A DNA stretch of 64,000 bases from NCBI GenBank assembly GCA_900757795.1, contig CAAEPE010000044.1, forward strand, positions 1-64,000, written 5' to 3'. Below are positions 6,638 to 15,700 of this stretch, in pieces. Numbering within the stretch: position 1 is the first letter of the stretch; each line of letters starts with the position of its first letter. Origin of the DNA: an uncultured Phascolarctobacterium sp. GTDB lineage: Bacteria > Bacillota > Negativicutes > Acidaminococcales > Acidaminococcaceae. Below the pieces are notes generated by a model. That model was given only the letters and a program-made list of their open reading frames with translations. It did no database searches and was not told the DNA's origin. The translations under genes were made by a program, and so were the position numbers.

Positions 6638-8605
6638 ATGAAAACAAATGTAACAAAAGGTTTGTTAATGACCGCTCTCATTACCGGTTCCGTAATGTGG
6701 GGGGGCACAGCCGCATTTGCTGAGGAAAATGTAGGCGAGTTTACGTTGGACACTATGGTTGTAACTGCAACGAGAACAGAAAAAAGAGATGTGGATGTAC
6801 CTGCAAGCACTATTATTATTGACCAACAAAAATTAAAAGATGCAGGAAACTTGAGTGTAGCAGAAGTTTTAGGTAAACAAGCAGGTATTTCTTATAAATC
6901 TATGGGACCTTTGGGAACTTCAATGGGAACAATGATTAATGAAATCAATATTCGCGGAATAAGCAATGGTACCTTGGTATTGGTTAATGGTAATCCTATT
7001 TCTTGGAGAGGTAAATATAATTTAGAAGCTATTCCTACTGAAAATATTGAACGTATTGAAGTTGTTAAGAGTAATGGTTCCGTGCTTTATGGTTCTGAAG
7101 CTATGGGTGGCGTAATCAATATCATTACTAAGAAAAAAGGGTCTAATTCTATTAGCGTAGGTTATGGCAATAGAAGTCACCAAAATTATAAATTGAATGT
7201 TGGTGATAATAAATTTATTGTTGGTTATAATTTAGAAAAAATGGGCAGAGTAAATTATCGTAGCCTTAGCTCTGTAAAATATCCTTCCAAAAGTTCTAAA
7301 TTAATTGGTACTACTAGAACTGATGCTGATGACATAAAAAAACAAAGCTTTAATTTAGGCTATAATTTTAATGATCGCTTGAGTTTAGCTTATAATTATT
7401 TTGAATCTAAAGTTAATTATGAGCGTATTTTTACTGATGTAGAAAAAGGTGATGCTCACATAAATGATCAATTTAACGGTAGACTTTACACAACCAAGCA
7501 AAATAATGTTCAGTTAAATTATAAAGATGATAAATATAAAGGTAGTCTTTATTATAATGTTGCGACTGTTGAGTCTGAGGGACCAAGTTTTTATAATACT
7601 TCTTCTGGCAAGAAGGAATTCAGTTGGTACCATACTAAAGAAAAAAATTATACCATAGGTACAGATTTGCAACGTAATTGGCAGATTGGTGAAAAAGCAC
7701 AGGCCGTATTAGGAATGGATTATCAGCATGAGGTATATGAGAAATCAGTATTCGGAGGCGGTAGTTTAAGTCGTAATATTTGGGCTGTATTTGGACAATG
7801 GGATCAGAAATTTGACGATAGAAACTCTTTGATTTTAGGTGCCCGTGAAACTTGGACAACAAATGCATATAGAAATCAAGATTATAGTAATTTTAGTGGT
7901 GCTGTGCAGTACATTCATAAACTTGATGATAATCAAAGCTTATATGCAAGCTTTATTGAATCATTTATTTTGCCTACATATGCGCAAATGAATGGTTCTA
8001 GTGATCTTGCTGTGCCTAATCCTGATTTGAAACCACAAGAAGGTAAAAACTATGAATTGGGATGGAAAAAGGTATCTGATAATCATAGCTGGAAAGCTGC
8101 TCTTTATCATATTGATATTAAGGACAATATTTCTGCAACATGGAAGGGAGATAAAACTGAGTATACTTATAAAAATGAAGATTTTAAGAATACAGGTGTT
8201 GAATTAACCTGCGAGATTGAAGGCAATAATGGCTTTAGCTATAATTATGGTATCAATTATGGCGATCCAAAAGTTAAAGCAAATTCCGGTAAGACTTACT
8301 GGGATAGAAAATTTGGCCGTTTGCAGTTAAACGGTGGCATTACTTATACTCAAGATAAATTAAGAAGCAGCTTGACCGCAAGCTATTTGTGTGAACGTGT
8401 CAATACTCCTAGTAGCAGCCATTCCTATGATACCAAGCCATATCTGTTGACTACTTGGAATACAACGTATAGTCCAGATAAAAACAGCGATATTATTTTG
8501 ACTATTGATAACTTATTAGATAGACATGATAATTTGAATCATTCTGGTTCTGATTATTACAGTGTTCCCTTTAGTTTCTTGCTAACTTATAATTATAAGT
8601 TCTAA
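6638..8605 (+). CDS. btuB: TonB-dependent outer-membrane receptor 2, BtuB-like, B12-riboswitch controlled
   Basis: A 655-residue outer-membrane receptor. The ATG at 6638 is preferred over the GTG at 6629 because AAAGGAG (6623-6629) is then correctly spaced. The signal peptide ends near AFA-28 and the TonB box is TMVVTATRT (39-47). The plug motif IEVVKSNGSVLYGSEAMGG, then VINIITKKKG, is intact, and the barrel ends in TYNYKF. The upstream cobalamin riboswitch and terminator indicate that it is switched off by cobalamin, as for BtuB-type corrinoid receptors. It heads a gene string of ECF/ABC transport parts ending at 17410. The corrinoid substrate is inferred from the riboswitch; cobinamide, cobalamin or cobalt chelates cannot be told apart. 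Confidence 0.9.
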   Translation: MKTNVTKGLLMTALITGSVMWGGTAAFAEENVGEFTLDTMVVTATRTEKRDVDVPASTIIIDQQKLKDAGNLSVAEVLGKQAGISYKSMGPLGTSMGTMINEINIRGISNGTLVLVNGNPISWRGKYNLEAIPTENIERIEVVKSNGSVLYGSEAMGGVINIITKKKGSNSISVGYGNRSHQNYKLNVGDNKFIVGYNLEKMGRVNYRSLSSVKYPSKSSKLIGTTRTDADDIKKQSFNLGYNFNDRLSLAYNYFESKVNYERIFTDVEKGDAHINDQFNGRLYTTKQNNVQLNYKDDKYKGSLYYNVATVESEGPSFYNTSSGKKEFSWYHTKEKNYTIGTDLQRNWQIGEKAQAVLGMDYQHEVYEKSVFGGGSLSRNIWAVFGQWDQKFDDRNSLILGARETWTTNAYRNQDYSNFSGAVQYIHKLDDNQSLYASFIESFILPTYAQMNGSSDLAVPNPDLKPQEGKNYELGWKKVSDNHSWKAALYHIDIKDNISATWKGDKTEYTYKNEDFKNTGVELTCEIEGNNGFSYNYGINYGDPKVKANSGKTYWDRKFGRLQLNGGITYTQDKLRSSLTASYLCERVNTPSSSHSYDTKPYLLTTWNTTYSPDKNSDIILTIDNLLDRHDNLNHSGSDYYSVPFSFLLTYNYKF

Positions 8606-8633
8606 TATTAAACTCCCTATTACATTACTTTTT

Positions 8634-8654
8634 GGCGGCGCTTTGCGCGCCGCC
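8634..8654 (+). terminator. GC-rich stem-loop between btuB and the next gene
   Basis: GGCGGCGC-TTTGC-GCGCCGCC is a perfect 8-bp stem with a 5-nt loop. It is followed by ACCATCTTTT rather than a clean T run, so it may be a leaky terminator or a 3' stabiliser that sets btuB expression above that of the downstream transport genes. Confidence 0.55.
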
Positions 8655-8723
8655 ACCATCTTTTGAATTTAGAAAATAACGCTTATTGCTTAAATAGATA
8701 TCATATTATATTGGAGATGCATT

Positions 8724-9272
8724 ATGAAAAAATTGTCTATGATGCTGTTATTAATGTTGGGCTGTATGTTTGCTGTTGGCGGCGGTTCTGCCGATGCAGC
8801 GCGCAAACCTATGGATAGGGACAAAGCTTTGACTAATTTGTATGACAGCTTTCAATATGATAAAGCAGAGTTAGGCAAATATTTGGACAGCGGTATTAGC
8901 TATATGGAGCTTAAAAATATCTGTCTGCATGCCTATGCTGCTAAAAAGCCTTTGCATGAGGTTGCGCAGCTGCGTGAAAAATATGGCTGGATTAGAGTTA
9001 AATATTTGTTAGGCTTAACGCCGCAAAAATTTGCTCAAAGAGAATTAGACTATAAGGCAGAGCGTTTAGAGCGTCTTTTTGGCTTGGATAAAAAGCTGAC
9101 TATGAAATATATGAAGCTTGGTTATGGCTCGCATCCTGTGAAACGCGCTATGATGATTGCCAAGCATTGTGACCTTTCTGTTGAAGAAATTTTGGCTATG
9201 AAAACACGCCAGCTTAAATGGGGAGACGTTTGTGAGCAGTTGGGTCTGCCCCGCGATGCCTGTATGCAATAA
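8724..9272 (+). CDS. Secreted helical protein with an internal repeat, function unknown
   Basis: A 182-residue protein with a signal peptide (cleavage about ADA-25). The mature part is helical and contains what looks like a duplicated unit of roughly 45 residues: one around GISYMELKNICLHAYAAKKP to YLLGLTP, the other around GYGSHPVKRAMMIAKHCDLS to CEQLGLP. Each has a basic helix, a small-residue centre, a Trp about 10 residues before the end and a closing LGL-(T/P)-P. I know no function for it. It starts 118 nt after the btuB-like gene and ends 21 nt before the ABC ATPase, so it probably belongs to the same transport locus in the periplasm. Confidence 0.72.
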   Translation: MKKLSMMLLLMLGCMFAVGGGSADAARKPMDRDKALTNLYDSFQYDKAELGKYLDSGISYMELKNICLHAYAAKKPLHEVAQLREKYGWIRVKYLLGLTPQKFAQRELDYKAERLERLFGLDKKLTMKYMKLGYGSHPVKRAMMIAKHCDLSVEEILAMKTRQLKWGDVCEQLGLPRDACMQ

Positions 9273-9293
9273 AATAGAAGTGGAGAGAATTCT

Positions 9294-10136
9294 ATGAGCG
9301 AAGCACTTCTCGAAGTAAAAAAATTGTCGGTAGGCTATGGTACTCACTGCGTAATAAAAGATGCCAGCTTTTCTATCAATAAAGGCGATATTGTCGGCAT
9401 TATTGGCTGTAACGGCGCAGGCAAAAGTACAATTTTAAAAACAATTCGCGGACTTTTGCCAAAACAAAGCGGCGAGATTTATTATTTTGGCAAAGAGTTA
9501 GAAAAATATACAGAAAAAGAATTAGCCACACGGGTTGCTTATCTGCAGCAGCATGTAGAGGTTGGGTTTGGCTATACGGGTAAGGATATTGTGATGGCAG
9601 GACGTTACCCTTATATGAAATGGTGGCAGCGAGAAAGTAAAGAGGACGAAATTCTTGCTTTAGATTGTATGGCGTATACCGGCACGGCAGAACTGGCTGA
9701 TCGTCCGGTGACTGAGGTGAGCGGCGGTCAAAAGCAGCGTATTCTTATTGCCAAGGTTTTGGCGCAGCAAACTCCTATTATTTTTTTGGATGAGCCTACA
9801 ACAGGCTTGGATATGGTGTATCAGGAAGAAATTTTTCGCTTTGCACAATCTTTGGCAGCTATGGGAAAAACTATTTTGATGGTTGTACATGAGCTTAATC
9901 TTGCATCAAAATATTGCCAGCGAATTTTACTCTTGGGGGAAGGGAAGCTTTTAGCAGACGGAGCTCCGGAGGAGGTTTTTACCGAGGAACTTTTAAGCCG
10001 CGCTTATATGGCCGATATTGCGGTTGGGCATAATCCTGTGAATAATAATTTGGAGATTACTACTAGAGTTAACGAAAGCGTGAAAAAGAAAGAGGCAGAA
10101 TTATTACATAAAATATGCTGCTTACAGGCAAAATAA
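9294..10136 (+). CDS. ABC transporter ATPase, FecE/BtuD-like, without its own permease
   Basis: A 280-residue nucleotide-binding protein typical of iron-siderophore/cobalamin importers. Walker A GCNGAGKST is at 38-46, the signature SGGQKQR starts at 143, Walker B IIFLDEP at about 162-168, with the D-loop and switch His (VVHELN). A roughly 40-residue basic C-terminal tail follows the ABC domain. No FecCD-type permease lies beside it; the next gene is an S-component-like membrane protein coupled by a TAATG overlap. It may serve a distant permease (a BtuFCD set lies at 39697-42447) or the neighbouring ECF module in some unusual way. Confidence 0.85.
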   Translation: MSEALLEVKKLSVGYGTHCVIKDASFSINKGDIVGIIGCNGAGKSTILKTIRGLLPKQSGEIYYFGKELEKYTEKELATRVAYLQQHVEVGFGYTGKDIVMAGRYPYMKWWQRESKEDEILALDCMAYTGTAELADRPVTEVSGGQKQRILIAKVLAQQTPIIFLDEPTTGLDMVYQEEIFRFAQSLAAMGKTILMVVHELNLASKYCQRILLLGEGKLLADGAPEEVFTEELLSRAYMADIAVGHNPVNNNLEITTRVNESVKKKEAELLHKICCLQAK

Positions 10137-11794
10137 TGATTTATAAAATTTTACTATTATTGATGTGTTGGGCAGTGACAGCTGTTTGTTATGCCGGTGC
10201 TCAACTAGAGGCATTATACCCATATAGCTTGGAACAACAAAATATTCACAAGGTTGAGGGAGGCAGTACTATGCCTCTCTATGTTCGTTTAACAAGCTAT
10301 GACATTCCTAATATACAGCAAGCCATTGTTAAGGTTACTTTGCCGCAAGGCTTTAAAGCTTTATCCAGTAAAATATGGCATGTTGACGGCAAAGAAGAAC
10401 AGCAAGCTTTGGCTTACTGGAATCTTCCGGAAAACTACGGCGAAAATTTTGATTTGCTCTATATAAAGCCGGAAAAAGGATTGCTTGCCGGTGAATATAA
10501 AATTTTGGTTGAGGCATCTGGCGACTCTTGGCAGCTAAAAAAAGAAATAGCTTTTAATTATGAACCAAGTCATACTTCAGAGCAAAGTTTGACTCCGGTT
10601 AAAGAAGAAATTGATAAAAGCCAATATAATTGGTATATTCAAAGCGTTAATCTGCCTGTGGATAATCAGGGAAACAGAGATGATCGCGCGGCAGATAATG
10701 TAATTTATGTGCGTGATACAACTTTAGAAGGCTTTCGCAATCGCATAATAGGTGATGGCGCGACTAATTGGAGCGCTGTGTTTAATCATCCTGCAACCTT
10801 TGTTTTATTGGAAATGCGCAATCCGCAAAAGGACGTCCGCGTTTTAAAATTTAAAGCAGAGCTGACGGATAAGCATACAGGGAACTTGGTTTCAGGTTTG
10901 ATGACGGCGGGTAAAGTGTCGGATGAAGAAGGTCATGGCTGGGCCGGAGAAACTGGTAACGCAGGCGAGACTACGGCAATGATTTCTTTGGACGGAAAAA
11001 AGAATCAATCTTTTATTTTGCCCTTGTATGTGGATTATTTTACGATTTTAGAAGGTGACTATAATCTGCGTATTACGGTCAGCGGCAACGGACAAGAGAA
11101 AATTCAGGAAGTGCCGATTACTATTGCCAAAAAGCATAACGTAGGTCTTGTGTCGGTAGGTTTTTCTTTTGTGTGTGCATTGGCGGCAGCGTTGTTCAGC
11201 TATAAAATTCCTCACTGCATTCAAAAAATTGGTGCCCGCGGAGCAATTACTGTAGCTTTGTTTGCGGCGTTAGCTTTTGGCGGTATTACGCTGCCTACAA
11301 CTATTTTAGGCGATTTGCTGCATGCCGTTTTAGGACCGTTCAGCGGTTTGCTTACGGGAATTTTAAGCGGTGTGCTGCAATATTTATTGATTGTCTCCCT
11401 TTTGGTGCTGTTTCGTGCTCCGGGCGTGCTGATGCTGATGTTTTTTGTAAAATACATGCTCAGCGGTTTGATGTTCGGACATTTTACACCTTTAGGTGCT
11501 TTAAGTACTTGCGTCAGTGTAATTGTTTTAGAAGCAGTATTATATATAGTAGGATTTTATCGGGTTAAGCAGCTGGATAAGCGTTATATGCTTTTTGTAG
11601 CGCTGCTTTTAGGTGTTTCCGATGCGTTTGTAACCTTTATTAATCTAGAACAGATGATGTTTTTCTATCGTTTGTATTATGCTGATTGGTACATAGCGCT
11701 TTATATGCTTATAAACGGTTTATTGTACAGCAGTATTGGCGCTTGGCTTGGCTTTAAAACCGGCAGCAAACTGCAGCAGGTTATGGGGGAATAG
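10136..11794 (+). CDS. Large extracytoplasmic domain fused to an ECF S-component-like membrane domain
   Basis: A protein of about 552 residues. The ATG at 10136 is chosen because it overlaps the previous stop (TAATG) and directly gives a signal/anchor segment (MIYKILLLLMCWAVTAVCYA); an in-frame ATG at 10115 would add seven residues. Residues about 22-335 are soluble and beta-rich, with Ig/NEW3-like patterns. A linker helix near 340 begins six to seven membrane segments (about 340-552), including GPFSGLLTGILSGVLQYLL, reminiscent of substrate-binding S components. It lies directly before ecfAA and ecfT (3-nt gap). Usual S components are about 180-220 residues, so the large outer domain is unusual. 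S-component identity is inferred from topology and context. Confidence 0.7.
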   Translation: MIYKILLLLMCWAVTAVCYAGAQLEALYPYSLEQQNIHKVEGGSTMPLYVRLTSYDIPNIQQAIVKVTLPQGFKALSSKIWHVDGKEEQQALAYWNLPENYGENFDLLYIKPEKGLLAGEYKILVEASGDSWQLKKEIAFNYEPSHTSEQSLTPVKEEIDKSQYNWYIQSVNLPVDNQGNRDDRAADNVIYVRDTTLEGFRNRIIGDGATNWSAVFNHPATFVLLEMRNPQKDVRVLKFKAELTDKHTGNLVSGLMTAGKVSDEEGHGWAGETGNAGETTAMISLDGKKNQSFILPLYVDYFTILEGDYNLRITVSGNGQEKIQEVPITIAKKHNVGLVSVGFSFVCALAAALFSYKIPHCIQKIGARGAITVALFAALAFGGITLPTTILGDLLHAVLGPFSGLLTGILSGVLQYLLIVSLLVLFRAPGVLMLMFFVKYMLSGLMFGHFTPLGALSTCVSVIVLEAVLYIVGFYRVKQLDKRYMLFVALLLGVSDAFVTFINLEQMMFFYRLYYADWYIALYMLINGLLYSSIGAWLGFKTGSKLQQVMGE

Positions 11795-11797
11795 GCA

Positions 11798-13429
11798 ATG
11801 TTGAAAATAGAAGATTTTTCTTATCGCTATCAAAGCAGGGATACCTTTACCCTCAAAAATATTACTTTGCAGCTGCAGCAAGGAGAGATGCTGCTGCTGG
11901 CCGGACGCAGCGGCTGCGGTAAATCAACATTAATAAAAGCTATCAGCGGTTTGCTCGGCTCTGAGGGCATCGGTGAGCTAAAAGGAAAAATTTATTTGCG
12001 CGGTCAAGATGTAACTAATTGCCTGCCGGAGAAAATCGGACAGCTTGTTGGTACCGTTTATCAATCTTCGGATGATCAGCTTTTTGCCATGACTGTGGCG
12101 GACGAGGTTGGCTTTGCTTTGGAAAATCAAGGTAAGGATTCTGAATTTATAGCTCAAGCGGTAAAAGAAACTTTAGCTTTGGTAGGCTTAGCCGGGTTTG
12201 AGGAATACAGCATTCATAAGCTAAGCGGCGGCCAACGGCAGCGTTTGGCTTTGGCGTCAATTTTAATTACGAAGCCTAAGCTTTTGATTTTGGACGAGCC
12301 TGTCAGTCAAATGAATCCACAGGGAGTCCAAAGCTTTCTGCAGCTTTTGACACGTTTAAATAAGGAAGAGAAAATTGCCATTTTGATGATTGAGCACCGC
12401 GTAAACGAACTATATAATTATTTTTCACGCTTGGCAGTAATGGATGACGGAAAAATAATTTATGACGGCAGTATGACGCAGGCTTGGGATGTTTTGACAG
12501 AGCATCAGAATGTGGGTGTGAGAGAGCCGCAGAATGTGAAGCTTTGCCGCGCTCTGAACTTGCCTAAATTAACTGCTGACAGCGAGCGTATTGTGCCTAT
12601 GATTCGCGAGCAATATGAAATTTTACCCTGCGCGCTTTCGACAAAGAAACAAAAATGTTCAGACGAAAAAATATTACTGGCTAAAGACGTAACTTTTACC
12701 TATCCCGGCAGCAAGGAGCCTACATTGAAAAAGCTTAATTTTAGTCTTTGCAAAGGTGAAATAGTGGGCTTAATGGGATTTAACGGCGCCGGCAAAAGTA
12801 CGCTGATGAATTTATTAGGCGGTTTAACGCAGCTTACTAAGGGCAGTATCCTTTTGCATAATAAAACTGTTAAAGAGGCGTTAGGAAAAGTTGGTTATTT
12901 AAGGCAGGAGCCTGATTTAATGCTTTTGGCTGACACTGTTCGGCAGGAATTATGTTGGAAAAATAAAAGCTTAACGGATAAAGAATTGCAGCAGCTGCTG
13001 CAAAAGCTTAATTTAAGCCAATATGCCGACGATTTTCCCTTGGCTTTAAGCAAAGGGCAGCGTTTGCGGGTAGTACTGGGCGCTATGCTGGCCAAAAGGC
13101 CGGAAGTTTTGTTGCTTGATGAACCTACCACAGGGCAGGATGAGCAGTCGCTGCAGGAAATTAAACAATTGCTTTTAGACTTTAAAACAGCGGGAGGTAC
13201 TGTTTTTATCTGTACTCATGATGTTGAACTGGCGGCAGAAATTACAGATAGGATTATCGTGCTGCAGCATGGTACAATTATTGCTGATGCTGCGGCAAAT
13301 CAAGTGTTAAGTGATGTGGCTCTGCTGCAAAACGGCGGGTTGACCGCTTCCAGTCTTTTAAATATTGCAGAGGCTTTGAGTCTGCCTCAATGCGTTACGG
13401 TAAAGGAGGTGCAGCAGTATGTACGTTAG
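11798..13429 (+). CDS. ECF transporter ATPase, two fused ABC domains (EcfA-EcfA')
   Basis: A 543-residue protein with two complete ABC ATPase domains in tandem. The first has Walker A GRSGCGKST (36-44), signature LSGGQRQR (about 142) and LILDEPVSQMNP. The second has Walker A GFNGAGKST (about 327-335), a deviating signature LSKGQRLR (about 416) and LLLDEPTTGQD. Fused EcfA pairs energise energy-coupling-factor vitamin and metal importers. It lies between the S-like gene and ecfT, overlapping the latter by 11 nt. The LSKGQ signature of domain 2 hints at two unequal ATP sites, as seen in other ECF pairs. Confidence 0.9.
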   Translation: MLKIEDFSYRYQSRDTFTLKNITLQLQQGEMLLLAGRSGCGKSTLIKAISGLLGSEGIGELKGKIYLRGQDVTNCLPEKIGQLVGTVYQSSDDQLFAMTVADEVGFALENQGKDSEFIAQAVKETLALVGLAGFEEYSIHKLSGGQRQRLALASILITKPKLLILDEPVSQMNPQGVQSFLQLLTRLNKEEKIAILMIEHRVNELYNYFSRLAVMDDGKIIYDGSMTQAWDVLTEHQNVGVREPQNVKLCRALNLPKLTADSERIVPMIREQYEILPCALSTKKQKCSDEKILLAKDVTFTYPGSKEPTLKKLNFSLCKGEIVGLMGFNGAGKSTLMNLLGGLTQLTKGSILLHNKTVKEALGKVGYLRQEPDLMLLADTVRQELCWKNKSLTDKELQQLLQKLNLSQYADDFPLALSKGQRLRVVLGAMLAKRPEVLLLDEPTTGQDEQSLQEIKQLLLDFKTAGGTVFICTHDVELAAEITDRIIVLQHGTIIADAAANQVLSDVALLQNGGLTASSLLNIAEALSLPQCVTVKEVQQYVR

Positions 13430-14294
13430 ACAGTTGTGGGAAGGAACGGATAATAATGCTTGGGCACAAAAGCTAAATGGACGCACTAAGCTGGTGACTT
13501 TATTCCTTTTTGCTATTTTGATTATTACCGTTGATAATCCGCGAACATTGTTTATTTTGTTTACCCTTACCTTACTGTTACATTTAGCGGCAGGAACTTC
13601 TATTTATAAATGGCGAGTTTTGGCAATTTTGCTGCTTTTAGGTCTTTGGGGATCTATGTTCAGTCAAGCTTTGTTTTTTGCGCAAACTCCCAGAACTCCT
13701 TTGTGTACCATTATCAGCGCTGACAGCGGTACTCTTGGAGCAGTAACAGGCGGGTTATATGTTTATCGAGAAGGTATTTTATACGGAGCAGTGCAGGGAA
13801 TGCGCTCTGCAAGTATGTTGGCACTGGGCCTTTTAGTTTGTTGGACAAGTGATCCGCGTCAGCTTCTGCAGGCGCTGATTTCTTGGAAGCTGCCGCCGCA
13901 GCTGGCCTTTATGCTGGTAACTGCGATTCGTTTTTTGCCGGTGCTGGCAGCAGAGACTGGTGAAGTAATAATTGCTTTGCAGCTTCGCAGCGATACGCAG
14001 CGCGGCAGAAGCGCCGTTTTGCAGCATTTGCCTTATATTTGCAAGCCTTTGCTTGCCCGTTGTTTACGAAGAGCGCAAACTCTGGCGCTTTCTGTAGTAA
14101 GCCGCGGATTTTTTCTGTCGGGTTCCGGAAAAAAGCAGGATAAATGGCCGATAAAAGAAAAAATTTCTTGTTTATTCCTTTTAATCTTTACTTTTGTCGT
14201 TGTTATTAGTAAAATTATATATCTCTTAAGTGAACAGGGATTTTATTTTGGCGTTTTTCGCATTATTTATGATTGGACGGTGCTGTATCTATGA
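13419..14294 (+). CDS. ECF transporter transmembrane coupling protein EcfT/CbiQ
   Basis: A 291-residue integral membrane protein of the CbiQ/EcfT family. It has N-terminal helices (LVTLFLFAILIITVDN, LFILFTLTLLLHLA, RVLAILLLLGLWGSMF), a central helix, the cytoplasmic coupling helices with LRSDTQRG and LSVVSRGFF in place of the two classical Ala-Arg-Gly motifs, and a C-terminal helix near 250-270. The ATG at 13419 is preceded by AAAGGAGG. It overlaps the ATPase gene by 11 nt and the next gene by ATGA, so translation is coupled. It links the double ATPase to the S component in the membrane. Confidence 0.88.
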   Translation: MYVRQLWEGTDNNAWAQKLNGRTKLVTLFLFAILIITVDNPRTLFILFTLTLLLHLAAGTSIYKWRVLAILLLLGLWGSMFSQALFFAQTPRTPLCTIISADSGTLGAVTGGLYVYREGILYGAVQGMRSASMLALGLLVCWTSDPRQLLQALISWKLPPQLAFMLVTAIRFLPVLAAETGEVIIALQLRSDTQRGRSAVLQHLPYICKPLLARCLRRAQTLALSVVSRGFFLSGSGKKQDKWPIKEKISCLFLLIFTFVVVISKIIYLLSEQGFYFGVFRIIYDWTVLYL

Positions 14295-15688
14295 ATAAAT
14301 TTAAAGGATATTTGGCACTTTTGATTTTGGTTATTTCATGGGCAGAATTATATTGGCTTACGGGCAGCCGTATGCCGTGGCAATATTTTTCTAATAGCAG
14401 TAAGGAAAATGGCGTAAGCGTATATCTTGGCGATATTCCTACATCAAATTATGACCGTATGGGATTTACCAAGGGCGTGGTACGTTATGCTCAATCAGAA
14501 CAGGGTTGGATTGTCGGCACCGAAAGGGGAGAGCTGTTTCTGTTTGATGATAGCGGAAGACAGCTTTGGAAAAGAAACTTGGGTATCGGTAAGCTGGTAT
14601 CACTGTGCATGAGTAATTCCGGAGAAATTGCGTTTGTCGGCGAGCAAAGTCCGGAAGGTAATTTATATGCAATTAATTCTCATACCGGTGATATATTGTG
14701 GCAATATAAAAGTTCTGATTATATTGGCAGTGATGCTGCGCAGCGCTCTTATCCGTCCATTGTGCATATTGTTGTAGATAAAAAAGATAATATTTTTGCT
14801 AATACTTACCGCTTCTTAATGGGTAAGGACGGCTCTCGTGCTTATACTGCTAAAATGTTGGCTATAAATAAGCAAGGAAATTTATTGTGGCAGTTTCCGC
14901 CTAAGGAAGCTATGGATAGTTGGATAAATTGGTGTGATGTTAATGAAGCAAATGGTAAGGTAGTTATCTCTACGTCTGCCTATGATTTTCGCGAAGATAT
15001 GCACTATAAAGATACGCTGTATTTTATAGATAAATCTTCAGGCGCGTATTTAGGTTCGTCTTTTGTGCCTCCTGTTCCGCCTTTTGACAATACTGTTATG
15101 CGCGGAAGTCCTAACTTTAGCTACGACGGCAAATATTTAGCGGCAGCAAGCAGTGACGGACGAGGTTTTTTATTTGATGCTGAAGGAAAAGTTTTGTGGG
15201 ATAGATTTGTTTCTCGGCCTACTCAGATAGATGACGCTTGGATAAATGCCAGCGGACGTGATGGCTTTGTAACAGATTACGGAGTAATTTTCAGTACTAT
15301 AAATACATATAACCGCGAAAACTGGCAGCTGCCAACGCCGGTAGAGCATCCAAGCTGCAATAGTATTTTTGTTTTTGATATTGACGGAAAATACCGTTAT
15401 CAATATAGAGCGGAAGCGACTATGGAAGAACTGGCTTTTGCCGATAATTTGGCAATCTGTGCTTTGGGACGTAATGTGCGTACACATAATTACAATGCTC
15501 ATGGAGCTTTGGTAATCGATTTGCGCGACGGCAAGAAAAAAGCTTTTTTCCATACGGAAGGACCGCTGCAAGCCATTGCAGCAAATAAGGACGGCAGTCA
15601 AATTGCCGGGATAGAAGCTCCCGCCGTTACACCTCAGGGAAAAATAATTGGAGCCTATAAATTGCATATTTGGCAAAATAAACTTTAG
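14291..15688 (+). CDS. Membrane-anchored PQQ-type beta-propeller protein
   Basis: A protein of about 465 residues. The ATG at 14291 overlaps the ecfT stop (ATGA), giving one N-terminal membrane anchor or signal (GYLALLILVISWAELYWLTG). The rest shows repeated blades with the WD/PQQ-like pattern: GELFLFDDSGRQLWKR, NLYAINSHTGDILWQY, MLAINKQGNLLWQF, GFLFDAEGKVLWDR, IFVFDIDGKYRYQY and ALVIDLRDGKKKAFF. Such propellers bind ligands or scaffold proteins; no PQQ-dehydrogenase residues are evident. Its place inside an ECF operon is unusual. It probably faces the periplasm and could act as a binding or docking factor for the import system. Function is inferred from position only. Confidence 0.75.
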   Translation: MNKFKGYLALLILVISWAELYWLTGSRMPWQYFSNSSKENGVSVYLGDIPTSNYDRMGFTKGVVRYAQSEQGWIVGTERGELFLFDDSGRQLWKRNLGIGKLVSLCMSNSGEIAFVGEQSPEGNLYAINSHTGDILWQYKSSDYIGSDAAQRSYPSIVHIVVDKKDNIFANTYRFLMGKDGSRAYTAKMLAINKQGNLLWQFPPKEAMDSWINWCDVNEANGKVVISTSAYDFREDMHYKDTLYFIDKSSGAYLGSSFVPPVPPFDNTVMRGSPNFSYDGKYLAAASSDGRGFLFDAEGKVLWDRFVSRPTQIDDAWINASGRDGFVTDYGVIFSTINTYNRENWQLPTPVEHPSCNSIFVFDIDGKYRYQYRAEATMEELAFADNLAICALGRNVRTHNYNAHGALVIDLRDGKKKAFFHTEGPLQAIAANKDGSQIAGIEAPAVTPQGKIIGAYKLHIWQNKL

Positions 15689-15700
15689 AAAGGAAAGAGT

